A stretch of 64,000 nt of DNA from Conus ventricosus (GCA_018398815.1 CM031628.1:10564598-10628597), one strand, 5' to 3'. Positions 33,956-45,362 are shown, counted from the first letter of the stretch. Notes: generated by a model not told the origin, from the letters alone. A program made the numbers and translations.

Positions 33956-36900
33956 TCAATGTTCATCTTCTGACTCGGAGTCTTCAACATCAGCCATAGT
34001 GATGATATTAGTACAGTCCTCACCTCTACAGTCACCACATCCCGTTGAGCACACCAGTCCATGTCTCCTACAGCTACACAAAGAACTTCCGCAGCCAGAT
34101 TTGCAGTTGCATCGCACAACATTCAACAGTTTTCTGGTGCCACTGGTCTGTCAGTATAGATAGGAAGAAACAGTCCTTGTTGATTCTCCCACCCCCATTG
34201 TTTTGAATCTTTCATTGTGTTCCCCAGATGGATCCATGTCTGCACTTGAAAGTATGTCCGGAAGGAATGAAACTTTGCTGCAGACGCAGTTGGTGGCAGA
34301 GCATTGGGTTTTGTAGACTTTGATGCAGTTGATATTTTCTGGACATACTTCACAAATCTCAGGTCATCCAAAGTGTCATCTTTTTTTCCACCATAGAGAC
34401 AAACAATAGCTTTTTGCCCAGCAGCAGCAATCTCATCGTGGTTTGCTTCTGTTGCAAAGACATCAGCCTGCTTTCTGAAGTGTTCTGATTTTATTTTTTT
34501 CACTGGAAGGCTCTTGCCGATGGAGAACAACCTGCTTGTGGTGTCACACCCACTTATGGCATGGGCAAACAACAATCTGGTGTACACGTCTGACTCAAGA
34601 ACCTGTTGTACCTCACTGATCTTCCAAATTCTAGACTTCTTCCCACCAGGACAGAAATACACGTCATGATGGTCATTTTTGACGTGGTACAGTAACATAA
34701 CAAGAAGGTCTGTGTCCTCTCCTACAACTGCAACTTTGTTTTCTTTGGCAGCCTGCAGGGATTGCTTGATTATGAGGCAATCAGCATCATCATGGGCATG
34801 GATCGTTTCAAATCCACTTTTGTACAGTGCATTGCTCAAAAGGTTGATGAAGCGTTGTTTGTTGTGCACGTTTGACAGAAAAGCTTCTTTTGAGTCAGAG
34901 AAGACCATATTCTCTGTGAAGCACACTTCAACTCCAATATGTCCAGTACTTCTGCGCAGATGTGCAGCATCTTTGATGGTAGAACTGGTTTCATAACCAT
35001 CAAAAACAATGATGGCCTTCCTGTGGCAGAGTTGTGGTCTGCATTGTCTCCCACAAACTGAAGGTCTTTTTCTTGGGTGATTTCCGGAAGGTCTAAACCT
35101 TGGGTGACAGCTGCATTGAGGTGGAATTTCTGTACTTCTGAATATGAAGAGCTGAACCCAAAATTTACTTAACGTATCCACCAAAAATTTTTGATGCAAA
35201 AGTTTTTGTGCATCTGCACTGCCAGGTGGATCTGAAGTGGAGCAATGCATGTGTTTGGCCCGGTTGCTTGAACGATGCATTGTCCAATGGATGCGATTTT
35301 CAGATCTGTGTTTTTACCCCTGATGATATCTTTAAGCAATGTCTGAAGAGTCACAGGCAGGAAATCAAGCTGTAAATCCTTGCACAACTGACCAGAATCT
35401 GGGTACACACTTCTGTCACAACAGATGGACATTATGTCACTTCTAATTAGAGCAGCTGCTGCTCTAATCAAGCGAGTACATTCACTGTCACTGTCATTCT
35501 TTTTGTGTTCTTCGTAGAACTTGTGAAGGATGTTGGACGCGGCTGTCTTTATGGTCACAACATCTGATTTTCCTTCTAACTCTGAGATAGATATACTGTC
35601 ACCAAAATGTTCAAGCAGCATTTTCTTCATGTAAGGCACACTGTACGCAGAACCCACATTTGACTCATTGCACTGGTCCAGGGCATCTCCCATCATCCTA
35701 ACAAGGTCACACACAGTGACCTGCTCTGTGTAATTGTTTTCTAGATAGGAAACAATATCCTGAAAGGCAGCATGATACGCCTCATCTTTTTGGTCTGCCT
35801 GCTTTCCCCAATTTGATTCTTTTTCTTGCTGGCATATCATCAGTTTCTAAAAACATTCGGGGAACATGTTTTCCTGTTCGAAAGTTGGTACTGCAGATAC
35901 TGTGGTTACCACATCCTGGGCAAAACAGTCCTGCAAAAATTCTAATCTAGCCTTAACTTTCCGTGACCCCTCGTCACCTCTGCTGCTGCAAACACCGGCC
36001 ACAGTCTGTTGGAATTGTGTTGTTGTCACTGATGTCAGACCTATACAGGTCTTGTGTCCGCCTCTACGTGACCATTTTTCTCCTTTCAGGCAGAACAGGC
36101 ATTGGGCTGCTGGACTGTATGCAGAATCTACAGTCCGAAGTCTTCGTTTTATGCTTTTTTGAGGAGACTGATCATTTTGCCTGCTACGCAGAAACTGTGT
36201 AATAGCGTTTATATTGGTGTATTCACACCGACATTTAGCATGAACAAAACTGCCAGTTGAAGCAACACTATCATCACCTCGCTGAGCGCTTGCCTTGTTG
36301 ATCCCAGCACACCCTTTGGTGTGTTAGAATTACTTTCCTGTCCTGGCTGCAAAATCCCAGCTTGCAAATGATGCAGCAATCCTTTTCTGGACTCTGAAAT
36401 TCAGAATTAAAATGGCTTTGAGAAAGCTTTCATTATTGTTAGCCTATTGTTACTGTCATTATCACGTTGTTGTTGTTGTTTGTTGTTATTACTAATTACG
36501 TAATCATTATACAAATATTATTTGGGTGATATTATTATTATTGTTATTATCATTATTTTTTTTAAAAATGTTATTATTCTTATTATTTTATTATTATTGT
36601 TATCAATCAGGTTTTGTTTCAATTTTCCGTTTGACTTTTGCCCAATTCACACATTCCATGAAAATTGGAGTTCATAAACGTTTCAAATAAGCCACAACAA
36701 TTACCACGCAACCACAAGTACAAGGCATGTGTGTGCAATAGAGTGTAGTTCGCAGATACAGTCATTATTCCCTTTATTCCACGACTTCTTGTTGTACCGA
36801 ATCTACTGCTGCGTGCTATCAGTTAAGCCACTTCACTTACTCGGGCAGGCGAACACGTGTTTACGTGTCAGCTTCGGCCGAATGCCAGTCTAGTTTGGCC

Positions 36901-37067
36901 TGTAGTGTCAAAAGTTATTGAGTAGTATCATAGTGGTATCTTAAAATCATACACAGACATACAAAGCAAAGTTAACTTATCAATAAGAAATTGGTACATT
37001 ACCGTGAATATGAACATGAGGGGCTCTGGTAATTGTTTGAATCAGCGCAGTCAGTCTCCGCCATCAT
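33956..37067 (-). CDS. FEN1/XPG-like nuclease with zinc modules and CXC tail (intron-containing, frameshifted)
   Basis: Exon 1 starts at ATG 37067 (MMAETDCADSNNYQSPSCSYS) and ends at donor GTAATG after 37003. Exon 2 starts at 36393 after acceptor TTCTGAATTTCAG and ends at TGA 33956. Modules in order: Cys pairs CCIICKLGF, HAKCRCEYTN, CLFCLKGEK…HKTC and CPGCGNHSICSTNF; a helical segment ending in MHKNFCIKNFWW-type sequence; FVGDNADHNSAT; a nuclease-like part (VFDGYETSSTIKDAAHLRR; DADCLII; VVGEDTDLLVMLLYH; FAHAISGCDTTSRLFSIGK), matching the acidic motifs and helix-2-turn of FEN1/XPG; and a CXC-like tail (CNCKSGCGSSLCSCRRHGL, Cys-rich to 33990). At least four one-base shifts interrupt it. From memory, this family is widespread and multicopy in invertebrates but functionally uncharacterised. 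A segment between FVGDNADHN and VFDGYE may be deleted. Confidence 0.7.
36394..37002 (-). other. Putative intron of the nuclease gene with (ATT)n microsatellite
   Basis: Bounded by GTAATG at 37002 (minus strand) and TTCTGAATTTCAG at 36394. It contains ATT/GTT repeats at about 36440-36605. Summing codon phase across the junction leaves a one-base mismatch, consistent with the other indels in this gene. Confidence 0.45.
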
Positions 37068-37279
37068 CGCGCGCCTGCGGGCAGCGTTGGAAATTTCCTG
37101 CCGTTTTCTGCTCAGCGCGTTCATTCAGCTTTCCGTCCACGGACATTAAAAAAATTCTCATTCTCACGGTTCGTCTTACACTTTCGGATTAATTACGTTA
37201 AAACGGAACCATCTTTTACTTTAGATTTTTCTGTGCACGAATAACATGATCGTTTCAGTTGATTAACGCTCTTGAATGA

Positions 37280-37322
37280 TTTGTTGCAATTTGTTTGACG
37301 TCATGTATTCATTTCACTGGAC
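37280..37322. repeat. Right terminal inverted repeat of the 4.19-kb element
   Basis: The reverse complement reads GTCCAGTGAAAT, a 22-bp spacer, then AAACAAATTGCAACAAA, mirroring 33130-33182. Confidence 0.65.
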
Positions 37323-37324
37323 TA

Positions 37325-38940
37325 ATGAGATTTTAGAGGTATTCATTTTTTTTAAATCCCCAGTTGATAATGCTTAAGATTATAGCCAGTACCAAAGCAA
37401 AACGGAAGTCATACAGAATGATACATTGTTTATGTTTTGATTTAGAGACTGCTTGAAATGTCAGAACCAAAGCCGTGAGCTCAGCAATGTAGATGGAGCA
37501 GACTGAGGGAAATTCGATTGAACATTTCTGAGATGAAGAGGTTGAACAAGAAGCAACAAAACCAGATTCTTTTCAGATCTGGGGCCATGAGTAAAATCCT
37601 CTGAAAGGATGGAATTCTAGAATAAGATTCAGCAAAAGTGCCTCGTTTGCCACAGAACTGATGGTGTCTTCCACAAGAGGCAAGAACAAAGCCGATCGCA
37701 GTTTGGAAAGTCCACAGTGAATGTCTAGAAATTTGGACTAGTCTCACGCCACTTCAATGTCGATATCTGCGTTGGAAAGTAAACAGATTACAAGGGGCAG
37801 AATTGCTCTGGGATTTTCCTCAAAATCGCTCCTGAATTTCGGTTGCAGTACACATTTGTAAGCAAGGATTGGGGGATTCCTAGAAGAGGTTTAGACACAA
37901 GTTCAGAGAATATTTAGACAACTATCGGAGGGAATGCTTCATAGCATCTACATGTGCACTGTACATATAAGCAGTGGAAAATGTTCACAGAGCCACATCC
38001 CTTTATTGTGTATAGGATTCACTGTTCTGTGGTAAGAGAATGTTACAGAACCACCGATGACACAGTAGTCACCTTGTTTAGAGAAATTAGAGCCATGTTA
38101 AGATGGAGAGGAGCTTCCTTATCAGTACTCCCATATTCATGTGTGTGCTGTATGTTCTTTCTGACAAAAAAAAATTGAAATGCTGAATGAAACCTTTGAA
38201 GCTGAGGTTTTGTCGACAAAAATTCCCAACGGCTAGAATGGGTGATTCATCCAGACGAATTTTGGAGTCATCAGAATTTTGTAAAGAGATGTGAAAGTGG
38301 ATACATTTAGTTTTTGTTGTTGTTGAACATGTTCGTGATAAAGAGGGAAACTGGCTCTGAAAACCTAGGATATATAATCAACAATATTACATTTTTCACA
38401 TGGTGTTTACGCTGTCGCTAGGCCAGAAAAGCTACAACATGTTGATTGTTCATAAAGGTGTTGCAGATAGTGATTTCAAAATGGACATCTATAGAATTGT
38501 CCTTGTGCTTATGGAAACAATATTGGTCTTTGCCAAAGGCCATCAGTTTCTAGCTTCCACAATCAAGAGTTGACCTTCTTTTCTGTTAATTTACAAGATT
38601 GAAGATTACTGGTCAGAGCATTTGGACGATGATACGCAGGACTGGTCGGGTGTTTCTAGATTTGGAAATCTGAATAATGAGAGCTTTCTACAAAGAGAGC
38701 AGGGAGTACTTTGTAAGCCCGATAAGACTGACTTTCAGACAAAAATACAAACAGTTTCTTGAGACGTTTCAACACTTAGAAATCAAAATCATGAAGGCAC
38801 CGTTCTTTTGTTTAGAGTTTTAAAACAATTAGAAAATAGATCTAGTTGCAAAGCGAGACGACTGCAGGCGGAAATCTAAACAAATCTTAAATAAATGTTA
38901 GCGAACCGCCCAGAGAACGTGGAAAAAAACGAGTCACAAG
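37325..38940 (-). mobile_element. LINE-A upstream part (RNase H N-terminal half and decayed RT)
   Basis: The minus strand near 37380-37510 encodes SIYIAELTALVLTFQAVS and SKHKQC, the conserved second segment of a LINE RNase H domain (AEL plus helix). Higher coordinates up to the inverted-repeat arm are too decayed for a firm frame; I assign them to the same LINE only tentatively. Confidence 0.45.
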
Positions 38941-38946
38941 ACAAAA

Positions 38947-38983
38947 CACAACGCGTTTCGACCTCTGAGGTCTTCCTCAGGTG
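38947..38983 (-). ncRNA. Hammerhead-like motif at the inner edge of the right arm
   Basis: The minus strand reads CAC, CTGAGGA, A, hairpin GACC…GGTC, GAAA, CGCG palindrome, TT, GTG; CAC and GTG can pair as stem I. It fits CUGANGA plus GAAA with one extra A before stem II. The left arm has a decayed version near 22995-23025. It is probably a remnant of another Penelope terminus. Confidence 0.42.
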
Positions 38984-39711
38984 AGACATAAACGAATAAA
39001 ACAACGAAAATTCACTTAGCTTTGATCGCTTCAGATCGCTTAGGGTTCAGCGCTGTGGGATTATTGTGTCAGGTAAATCTTGTAAAGAGGTATTTAGATC
39101 AACAGGGCTGAACAACAGAGACATTGAGAATATCCCTACATGCCGTTCTAAGAGCAATGGGGTTTGCTTGTTTAGAAGTTTCTCATGGTCAGAAAAAAAG
39201 GAAGGTCTTCTGGTTTTGAATGTTTGTTTCCTGCAGAGCTTTGACAATTGGCTCAAGGTTATGACACAGAAACTGCAGTTCCTGGAAATTTGAACAGTCC
39301 ACGGATGTTTGAGTGGAGTACTGTTCTATCCATCATGATGAAAAAATAACAGGGTAGACATCCCACTTAATCTCCATTTCTTCATCAGATTGTAGTGAAA
39401 AATATTTATTTCGTAATCATACACGTTTTTTGTTGTTTTTTTATAATTTTTTTTTAAAGCCAGGAAGGTCGTTGTGGCTGTCTGTGAGTGTGATCACGTC
39501 TAACCAGCGCGTTGGACTTATATGTTGGTCAGACATCTGCTAGGTTGTAGACATGAGACCCTCTTCTTAAATTTGCTCATTTTAGTCATTAATTTATCTA
39601 TGCATTAGCTTGAAATAGTGTGCAGTGTGGTCTCAAAACATATATGGATTGAGGCGTAGCGTGTATGGATAGTTCGCACGCAATAACACCTCCTTGATGA
39701 ACGTAAAAACT

Positions 39712-40126
39712 GGGGCCGGAATAGCTCAGTTGGTTTAGAGCGCCGGACTCGTGATCCTGGGGTTGCGGGTTCGAATTTCGGTATAGGGGGATTTTTCCCT
39801 CGGAGTTAACATTGGTTCTGACTCCATTCCCCACACAGTCCTTCGAATGAGACTATAAACCGAGGTTCCGTGTGTGAACGCACGCACAACATCTCGCACA
39901 CACGTAAAACCCCATCACCAACTTTCGGAAGAGAAGGCCAGTTGGCCGTTGGTATGGATGACACGTGACACATAGCATGCACCTTCCCCGAAGATGGAGT
40001 ATGGCTGCCTTAATGGCGGGATAGAAAAGGGTCATACACACAAAACTCCACTGCCTGGCTATACAGGGAGTGTCCGCAGGAGTATCAGCCTGCATACGCA
40101 GAAAGAAAAAAAAAGAAAAGAAAAAC
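39712..40126 (+). mobile_element. tRNA-derived SINE
   Basis: The head resembles a tRNA: A box TAGCTCAGTTGG at about 39723 and B box GGTTCGAAT at about 39768, with a seven-base anticodon-like loop CTCGTGA (CGT, Thr-like). The 3' half of the T stem and the acceptor pairing are missing, so it is not a functional tRNA gene. A ~330-bp body follows, ending in CATACGCAGAAAG and an A-rich (AAAAG)-type tail at 40100-40126. Transcription by RNA polymerase III is inferred from the boxes. Confidence 0.85.
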
Positions 40127-40204
40127 GTGAAACTGTGTGTGCATGTGCCAGTATGAACGCGCGCGTGTGTGTGTGTGTGTGTCTATGGTATATATATATA
40201 CATA

Positions 40205-41100
40205 TTCAATTATAAACAAAGCTTGCTCTTATGTCTTAGATTGAAGAAATAGGGGGAGATAAGCATTCATATCTGTAGCGGTGGATAATTCTCCTAACTA
40301 ACAGTATGTGCTTGAGTGGGTGAATGGGGAATAATAAATGCTTCTCAAAATGAGCCTTCAGCAAGCTTATAGTCTCCAAGGGGGAGACAATCTCCAATGG
40401 GGAAAAAACTCACTAACATATAACTCCTGGTTCGATACCCGGGATTTCGAAACCTGATTGTTTCTCCTCAGTGACCGCGAAAAGTGGTAACTTGACTCCT
40501 CTGCCTTTTCGGTTTTAAGAAAAATGCAAATCCCAGAAAAGGCTGGTGTGCAATACCGTAGTATGTTTGTTGAATTTTCAAGAAAACAACCAAAGGTGCC
40601 ACCTAAAAAGCAAAAGGAAAAAAACATGAATAAGCAAAACAAGCTACATTTTCTTGTGAAAAGTAGAAAATATAAAAGATAACCTCTTAATTTCACAAGT
40701 GCTGAGGGCCAGTTCTTGGAATGAATCCGCAAGGGACTAAATTACAATAAACTAATATATTCCAAGGATAAGTAACCAAGCACCATTCCCGCAACTTACA
40801 GAGCAGCTTGGTGTTACAATGACTGCAAGAAATATTCAATTATAAACGAAAACTTGCTCGTATGTCTTAGATTGAAGAAATAGGTGGAGATAAGCATTCA
40901 TATCTGCAGTGGTAGATAATTCTGCCTAACTAACAGTATGTGCTTTAGTGGGTGAATGGGGAATAATGAATGCATCTCAAAATGAGCCTTCAGTAAGCTT
41001 ATAGTCTCCAAGGGGGAGACATCTCGAATGGGGAGGAAACTCACTAACATATAAACTCCTGGTCAGACAGCAGTATTTCGAAACCTGACTGTTTCCATTT
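40205..41100 (-). repeat. R1 interspersed repeat, one full and one partial copy
   Basis: Reverse-complement counterpart of 20840-21790. A full copy (about 40205-40845) is joined to a partial copy (40845-41100) through the shared AATTATAAAC end, giving a head-to-tail pair. Confidence 0.65.
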
Positions 41101-41640
41101 TCGCAACTAAATGTTGTTTTTCTGTTTTTCATACTTCTTTCAAAAAGTTTTCCAATGTGAGGTGCTAAGTAAATTTTGCCAGACGGATGAGATTTAAGTT
41201 TTCCTTGTTTAAGTATTGGATTAACAGTAGCTGTCTTCCTGTCTATAGCGAGCATTCCAGCATATCTGGAAGAACTCCATAACTTTGACAACAGACCATA
41301 TGGAAAATGCGTGACAATGTTAATCAAAACAGGATCAGAACTCGTGGTTAGCTTACCTAGTTCCGTACAATTACATAAGTTCTTAAGTCGTTAAGTTTGT
41401 GTTTATATATGAAGTGATACTGTCTACGCTGAGCTGCTAAAAGTTTGGTATTAATCTTCAAACTCCTTTCTTCGGATTTGTTCAGCCAGAGATAAATGCT
41501 GAATTCAGTTTTTATCATTAAATCAAAGTATCTGCAAATACTTTGGCCTTTTTTTCTAAAAAATTCGCTATGATTTGTTGTTAAGATGTAAAGCAGACTA
41601 AGGGAGATTGTATGTGCCCTTGATTTGTTTTAACATTTCT
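41100..41640 (-). mobile_element. LINE reverse-transcriptase fragment (right arm)
   Basis: A minus-strand frame contains LLSKLWSSSRYAGMLAIDRK, TATVNPILKQGK and APHIGKLFERSMKNRK. These match the conserved opening of the RT domain in jockey/CR1-type LINEs (…W..A.V.PI.K.G…SHIGKLFE). The frame runs into the R1 copy after the RT start, so only a short piece is present. Confidence 0.7.
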
Positions 41641-41763
41641 TTCCATGATTTGAAAACAAAACCATCTGCATTGTTTTCAAACAAAGCATCATCAAATTGC
41701 CATTATACTGTTTTAAGAAACAGTTACTGATTTTGTCTTTACAATCAATTGTTTTGAATTTAG

Positions 41764-41764
41764 T

Positions 41765-41834
<70 letters not shown>

Positions 41835-41880
41835 GCACGCACGCACGCACGCACACACGCACGCACGCACGCACGCACGA

Positions 41881-41968
<88 letters not shown>

Positions 41969-41982
41969 ACGCACGCACATGC
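41764..41982. repeat. (CA)n with internal (CACG)n stretch
   Basis: About 220 bp of CA with CGCA repeats at 41830-41885 and at the end. It lies in the intron just downstream of lectin exon B (minus strand). Confidence 0.95.
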
Positions 41983-42051
41983 CACAACAGCAGAATCAAT
42001 AACAATAACAACAGTAACAACAACAACAACAACAATTAACCAAGACCTTAC

Positions 42052-42422
42052 TTGAAATCTTCATTTCCAGAGTTGGTCAGACCCACATACACATCACGAG
42101 CTCGGTTGCGTGCCCATACCACGTGTTTCACGGCTGCCATTTCCTTGTTGGAATTAAAACTGGCCAGATAGCCACCTTCCTTGCCACACCTTGTTTTAGC
42201 CTCGTAGTAGGTCAGTGGCTTCGCTGGCTGGGCCAATAGATAGCAGCGACCCTCCACAAGAAATCTGCCATGGTCACACAGTTCATGGTGACACTGGTTT
42301 TCATCTTGAGCCGAGTCACATTCAACGATCAGATTGCAGGAGAGATGAGGTTGAAAGTCAGTCCAGCATGGTGCGGAACAGTTCCACGTAGTATCAGACA
42401 CTTTCCGGGGGATGGAAGATTG
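42052..42422 (-). CDS. Exon B: LDLa-like repeat plus start of a C-type lectin domain
   Basis: Acceptor CCACACAG before 42422 and donor GTAAGG after 42052; the 371-bp exon is open in phase 0. The product contains an LDL-receptor class A-like segment (DFQPHLSCNLIVECDSAQDE, then NQC) followed by the start of a C-type lectin fold: CDHGRFLVEGRCYLL, YYEAKTRCGKEGGYLASF, then DVYVGLTNSGN. The remainder of the lectin domain (WIGL-distal part, last Cys) must lie in a later exon, which I do not find. Such LDLa-lectin receptors are common in molluscs. They are probably extracellular and may bind carbohydrate, but the ligand motif is not visible here. Confidence 0.85.
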
Positions 42423-42437
42423 CTGTGTGGTACAGGA

Positions 42438-42606
<169 letters not shown>

Positions 42607-42639
42607 TAAACACAAAATACTCTATTTATGACTGCTGTG

Positions 42640-44420
42640 AGGATATTTTAATGTTGTGCAGTCTCGTGGTCGCCCAAAAGGCTGTATGTCATACGCTGTT
42701 GAAGGCGTTTTTGAAATCACAATTTGGTACAGGTTATTCTGCTTGTGGCTTCAGTCTGTTAAAAAGGAAGTTTAACATCACCTTGCTCGGGTGTCTAGTC
42801 AGAGTGTTGTTTCGGTAAGATTAAAAGTTGTAAATTGCCTTTCTTGGGGAGAGTGGTGATCAGGGATTGGGTCCATGGTGTTGGTCACTCACCAGTTTGT
42901 TACAAATGGCTGTGAAGGCGTTGGTCATGGCATCTGTTCCTTCCTCCACTGACTCAGATAGTATGTTGTCCACCCCCTGGTTTTCCCAGTTTCAAGGACT
43001 TCACTGCTGCTTCTGCTTCTTCATGCAGTATGGAAAAGCTGTCACTGTCTGTTATTGGGGGGAACATTCAGGACTTGTGGGTGTGGTGTTGTGATGAAGT
43101 TGTATAATTCGGAGCAGTATTCTGTCTAACGGTTGAGAATGGCGTGGTCTTCTGTGAGGCACTCCCCTGACTTGTCCTGTGTGGAGGAAACTCATCTTCA
43201 ATCAGAGGTATGCTTTCCCACTGTTGTTCTTCTGTAGGCTGACCTCCATGTCTTAGCACTACTCCTCTACCCATGTGTCCTTTGCTTTCTTTATATTTTC
43301 CTTTATCTCTCTACTAACTGCTCTATACGTTTTGATCCATCTGCTTCATTTTTCTTGTTCTTCAGTTCTCTTCTCTTTCGCACAAATCAAGAACTTCTGC
43401 AGTGACCTAATGCTTTTTGACAGGATGATGTTTGCCAAAGGTCTCACTGGCAGTTTCAGTCACCGTAGTGTTGGAGGTGTTTACAAGTATGTCAACGTCA
43501 GCATCTTCTTCCACATCAAAGGTGGAGAATGCTGTAAATGTTTTGCCTACCATGGCCTGAAAGGCCTCTGATACCTCAGGGTTCTTCAGCTTTTCGAGGT
43601 CAAATTTGAGCCGAGTGCTTCTGTTTGCTGATTGCAGACGTACTTGGAAAGTCATCATCAGCAAGTCATGGTCACTTCTTACGTAAGCTCGCGGGAAGCT
43701 GCGTGTCTTCACGATGTTTACGCTTGACTGAAATTTCTCTTTGCCATGATATAATTAATCTGGTTGTGGTGTTGTCATTGGGCTGTACCATGTCCATAAT
43801 TTTTATGCTTTGTTGTGTCCAAATGGGTTTGCCATTATAAGGTTGTTGGAAACACTAGTAGTCGGAGACTTCTGTCCTTCATCTCGCTGTTGCAAATTTT
43901 CCCGCATGTGCCCCTCCAGAACTCTTGTAAGCCTTTTCCCTGTCTTTGCATCCAGTCCTATTGTACTACTACGATGTCTTCCTTGGGAACTTGATCTTCC
44001 TGTAGTTGGTTATAGAAGTCTTCTTCATCGTCACCGCTGTACTCTGAAGTAAGGGACTGCGCTTGTATGATGGTGATGTTAAAGAGGGTTGCCCTTAGTT
44101 GTGTGAGTCTGCTTGAAACTGACTGGTCCCTCATGACAGCGTTGACTATGTATTTGTGAACGAGGAACCTACACATCGCACGTGTCTGTTCTCTCTTCAA
44201 CCAAAGCACGACGGGATGGGTGAACGTGAAGGTAAATGTGTAAGGATGCTATTTTGCAATGAGTGTACGGGGCCTACACTCGTCCAAGAATACTCACAAG
44301 TTGGATAGTCTTCGCTTGAAGGAAACAGCCAGGCTTCACGCCCCAGTTCTGCAGTGATGAGGAAGGCAACATCTAGCGTCAATGGGAAGGGTCGTCAAAA
44401 CTCCCCACCGGCAACAGCCG
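42640..44420 (-). mobile_element. LINE-C fragment (endonuclease to early RT)
   Basis: Minus-strand pieces in order: an endonuclease-domain remnant ending DDEEDFYNQLQEDQVP; the linker LEKLKNPEVSEAFQAMVG, SNTTVTETASETFGKHH and GRGVVLRHGG-type sequence; then RT-domain sequence up to a DFKNAFNSV-like motif A near 42700. The fragment stops there, before the fingers/palm are complete. It lies in the intron between lectin exons A and B. It resembles the craniofacial-development-protein-2-like endonuclease LINEs; exact clade not determined. Confidence 0.72.
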
Positions 44421-44668
44421 TGTCAACACAACCCTCATTCCCCCTTCAGCAGCGACAGAAGGGAAGGCTCGGCACTGCTGGAGGGAGCACGGGTCTGCAG
44501 AACAAGCAGTTTGTTTGTAGGGATGCTTTTCTCTCTTTTCTCTTCATCATGTTTGGAGACGGAAGAAGTCGGCAACTGAAATCTTGTCAAGTCTTTACAC
44601 TTCTGGAGGATTTTAATGAATTTGGAAAGAAAGGCTAATTTAAAGGAAAGTGTGTTGGTAATGTGAAC

Positions 44669-44669
<1 letters not shown>

Positions 44670-44763
<94 letters not shown>
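44670..44763. repeat. (CA)n microsatellite
   Basis: About 94 bp of CA with one AA interruption, just after the donor of lectin exon A on the minus strand. Confidence 0.95.
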
Positions 44764-44766
<3 letters not shown>

Positions 44767-44774
44767 TTGTTTAC

Positions 44775-44846
44775 CTGACAATATGGAGTACTTTTTGCCG
44801 ATGTCATCTGTACCATCATTATGAGGTCTCCACAAAAAGTAAAGTA
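44775..44846 (-). CDS. Exon A: upstream exon of the lectin gene (putative)
   Basis: The acceptor (GTCCCCAG) precedes 44846 and the donor GTAAAC follows 44775. The 72-bp exon (24 codons) is open in phase 0 and reads YFTFCGDLIMMVQMTSAK then STPYCQ. Exon B begins in phase 0, so the two join in frame. The two Cys residues suit an extracellular Cys-rich repeat before the LDLa-like segment. Support is splice sites, phase and a second (damaged) copy in the left arm. Confidence 0.55.
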
Positions 44847-45153
44847 CTGGGGACAATTTCTTTCATATCAATCAAAACCTCAGTTCTCTGTAATACTAAA
44901 GACGGGTTGAAAGCTAAGAATATTGTAAATGTAATTATTTTCAACATTTATTATGACAACTCAATACCAGCATTGTGGAGTACATATGCTAATTTATGCA
45001 TGATGCATATTTATGTCTGGACAGGAAGTACTCCACAAAACTGTGAAGGGTGGAGTGTGTACTGCCAGCTCTTTTTCAGTTATTTTTTTTGTTTGTTTTT
45101 TTTGTTTGTTTTTTCAATTTTGATCTAAATTCATGTTATGTGTTTTCAGAAAT

Positions 45154-45253
45154 NNNNNNNNNNNNNNNNNNNNNNNNNNNNNNNNNNNNNNNNNNNNNNN
45201 NNNNNNNNNNNNNNNNNNNNNNNNNNNNNNNNNNNNNNNNNNNNNNNNNNNNN
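45154..45253. other. Assembly gap, 100 Ns
   Basis: Exactly 100 Ns, directly at the end of the right inverted-repeat arm; the other two gaps are 1000 Ns, so a different joining step is implied. Confidence 1.
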
Positions 45254-45362
45254 CTAAAAACAGGTTGTCTAATGCTTTTTTGACAACGGCCTATGTTCGT
45301 ATTTCTCACAAATGGATTCGACTACCACCAAAAGGTTTTTATAAACTTTATTATTTTGTCAT

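Larger units (their letters stand above)
33130..37322 (-). mobile_element. 4.19-kb TIR element carrying a FEN1-like/CXC gene
   Basis: The ends are imperfect inverted repeats. Reading inward, both begin GTCCAGT[C/G]AAAT and 22-28 bp later share AAACAAATTGCAACAAA. Each end is flanked by TA (33128-33129 and 37323-37324). The element splits the RNase H domain of LINE-A. It contains one minus-strand gene with an intron and a small GC-rich 5' region. This layout is that of a cut-and-paste transposon with a TA target. I cannot assign a known superfamily: no DDE catalytic domain was recognised, and the only enzymatic domain seen is a FEN1/XPG-like nuclease. Confidence 0.62.

Noticed and set aside
36440..36605. 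(ATT)n tract as a separate feature or origin
   Set aside because: It lies inside the putative intron of the nuclease gene and looks like an ordinary microsatellite.
39712..39790. Functional tRNA-Thr gene (and its mirror at about 22200-22281)
   Set aside because: The A and B boxes are good, but the 3' side of the T stem and the acceptor stem do not pair and a SINE body with an A-rich tail follows; it is a tRNA-derived SINE head.
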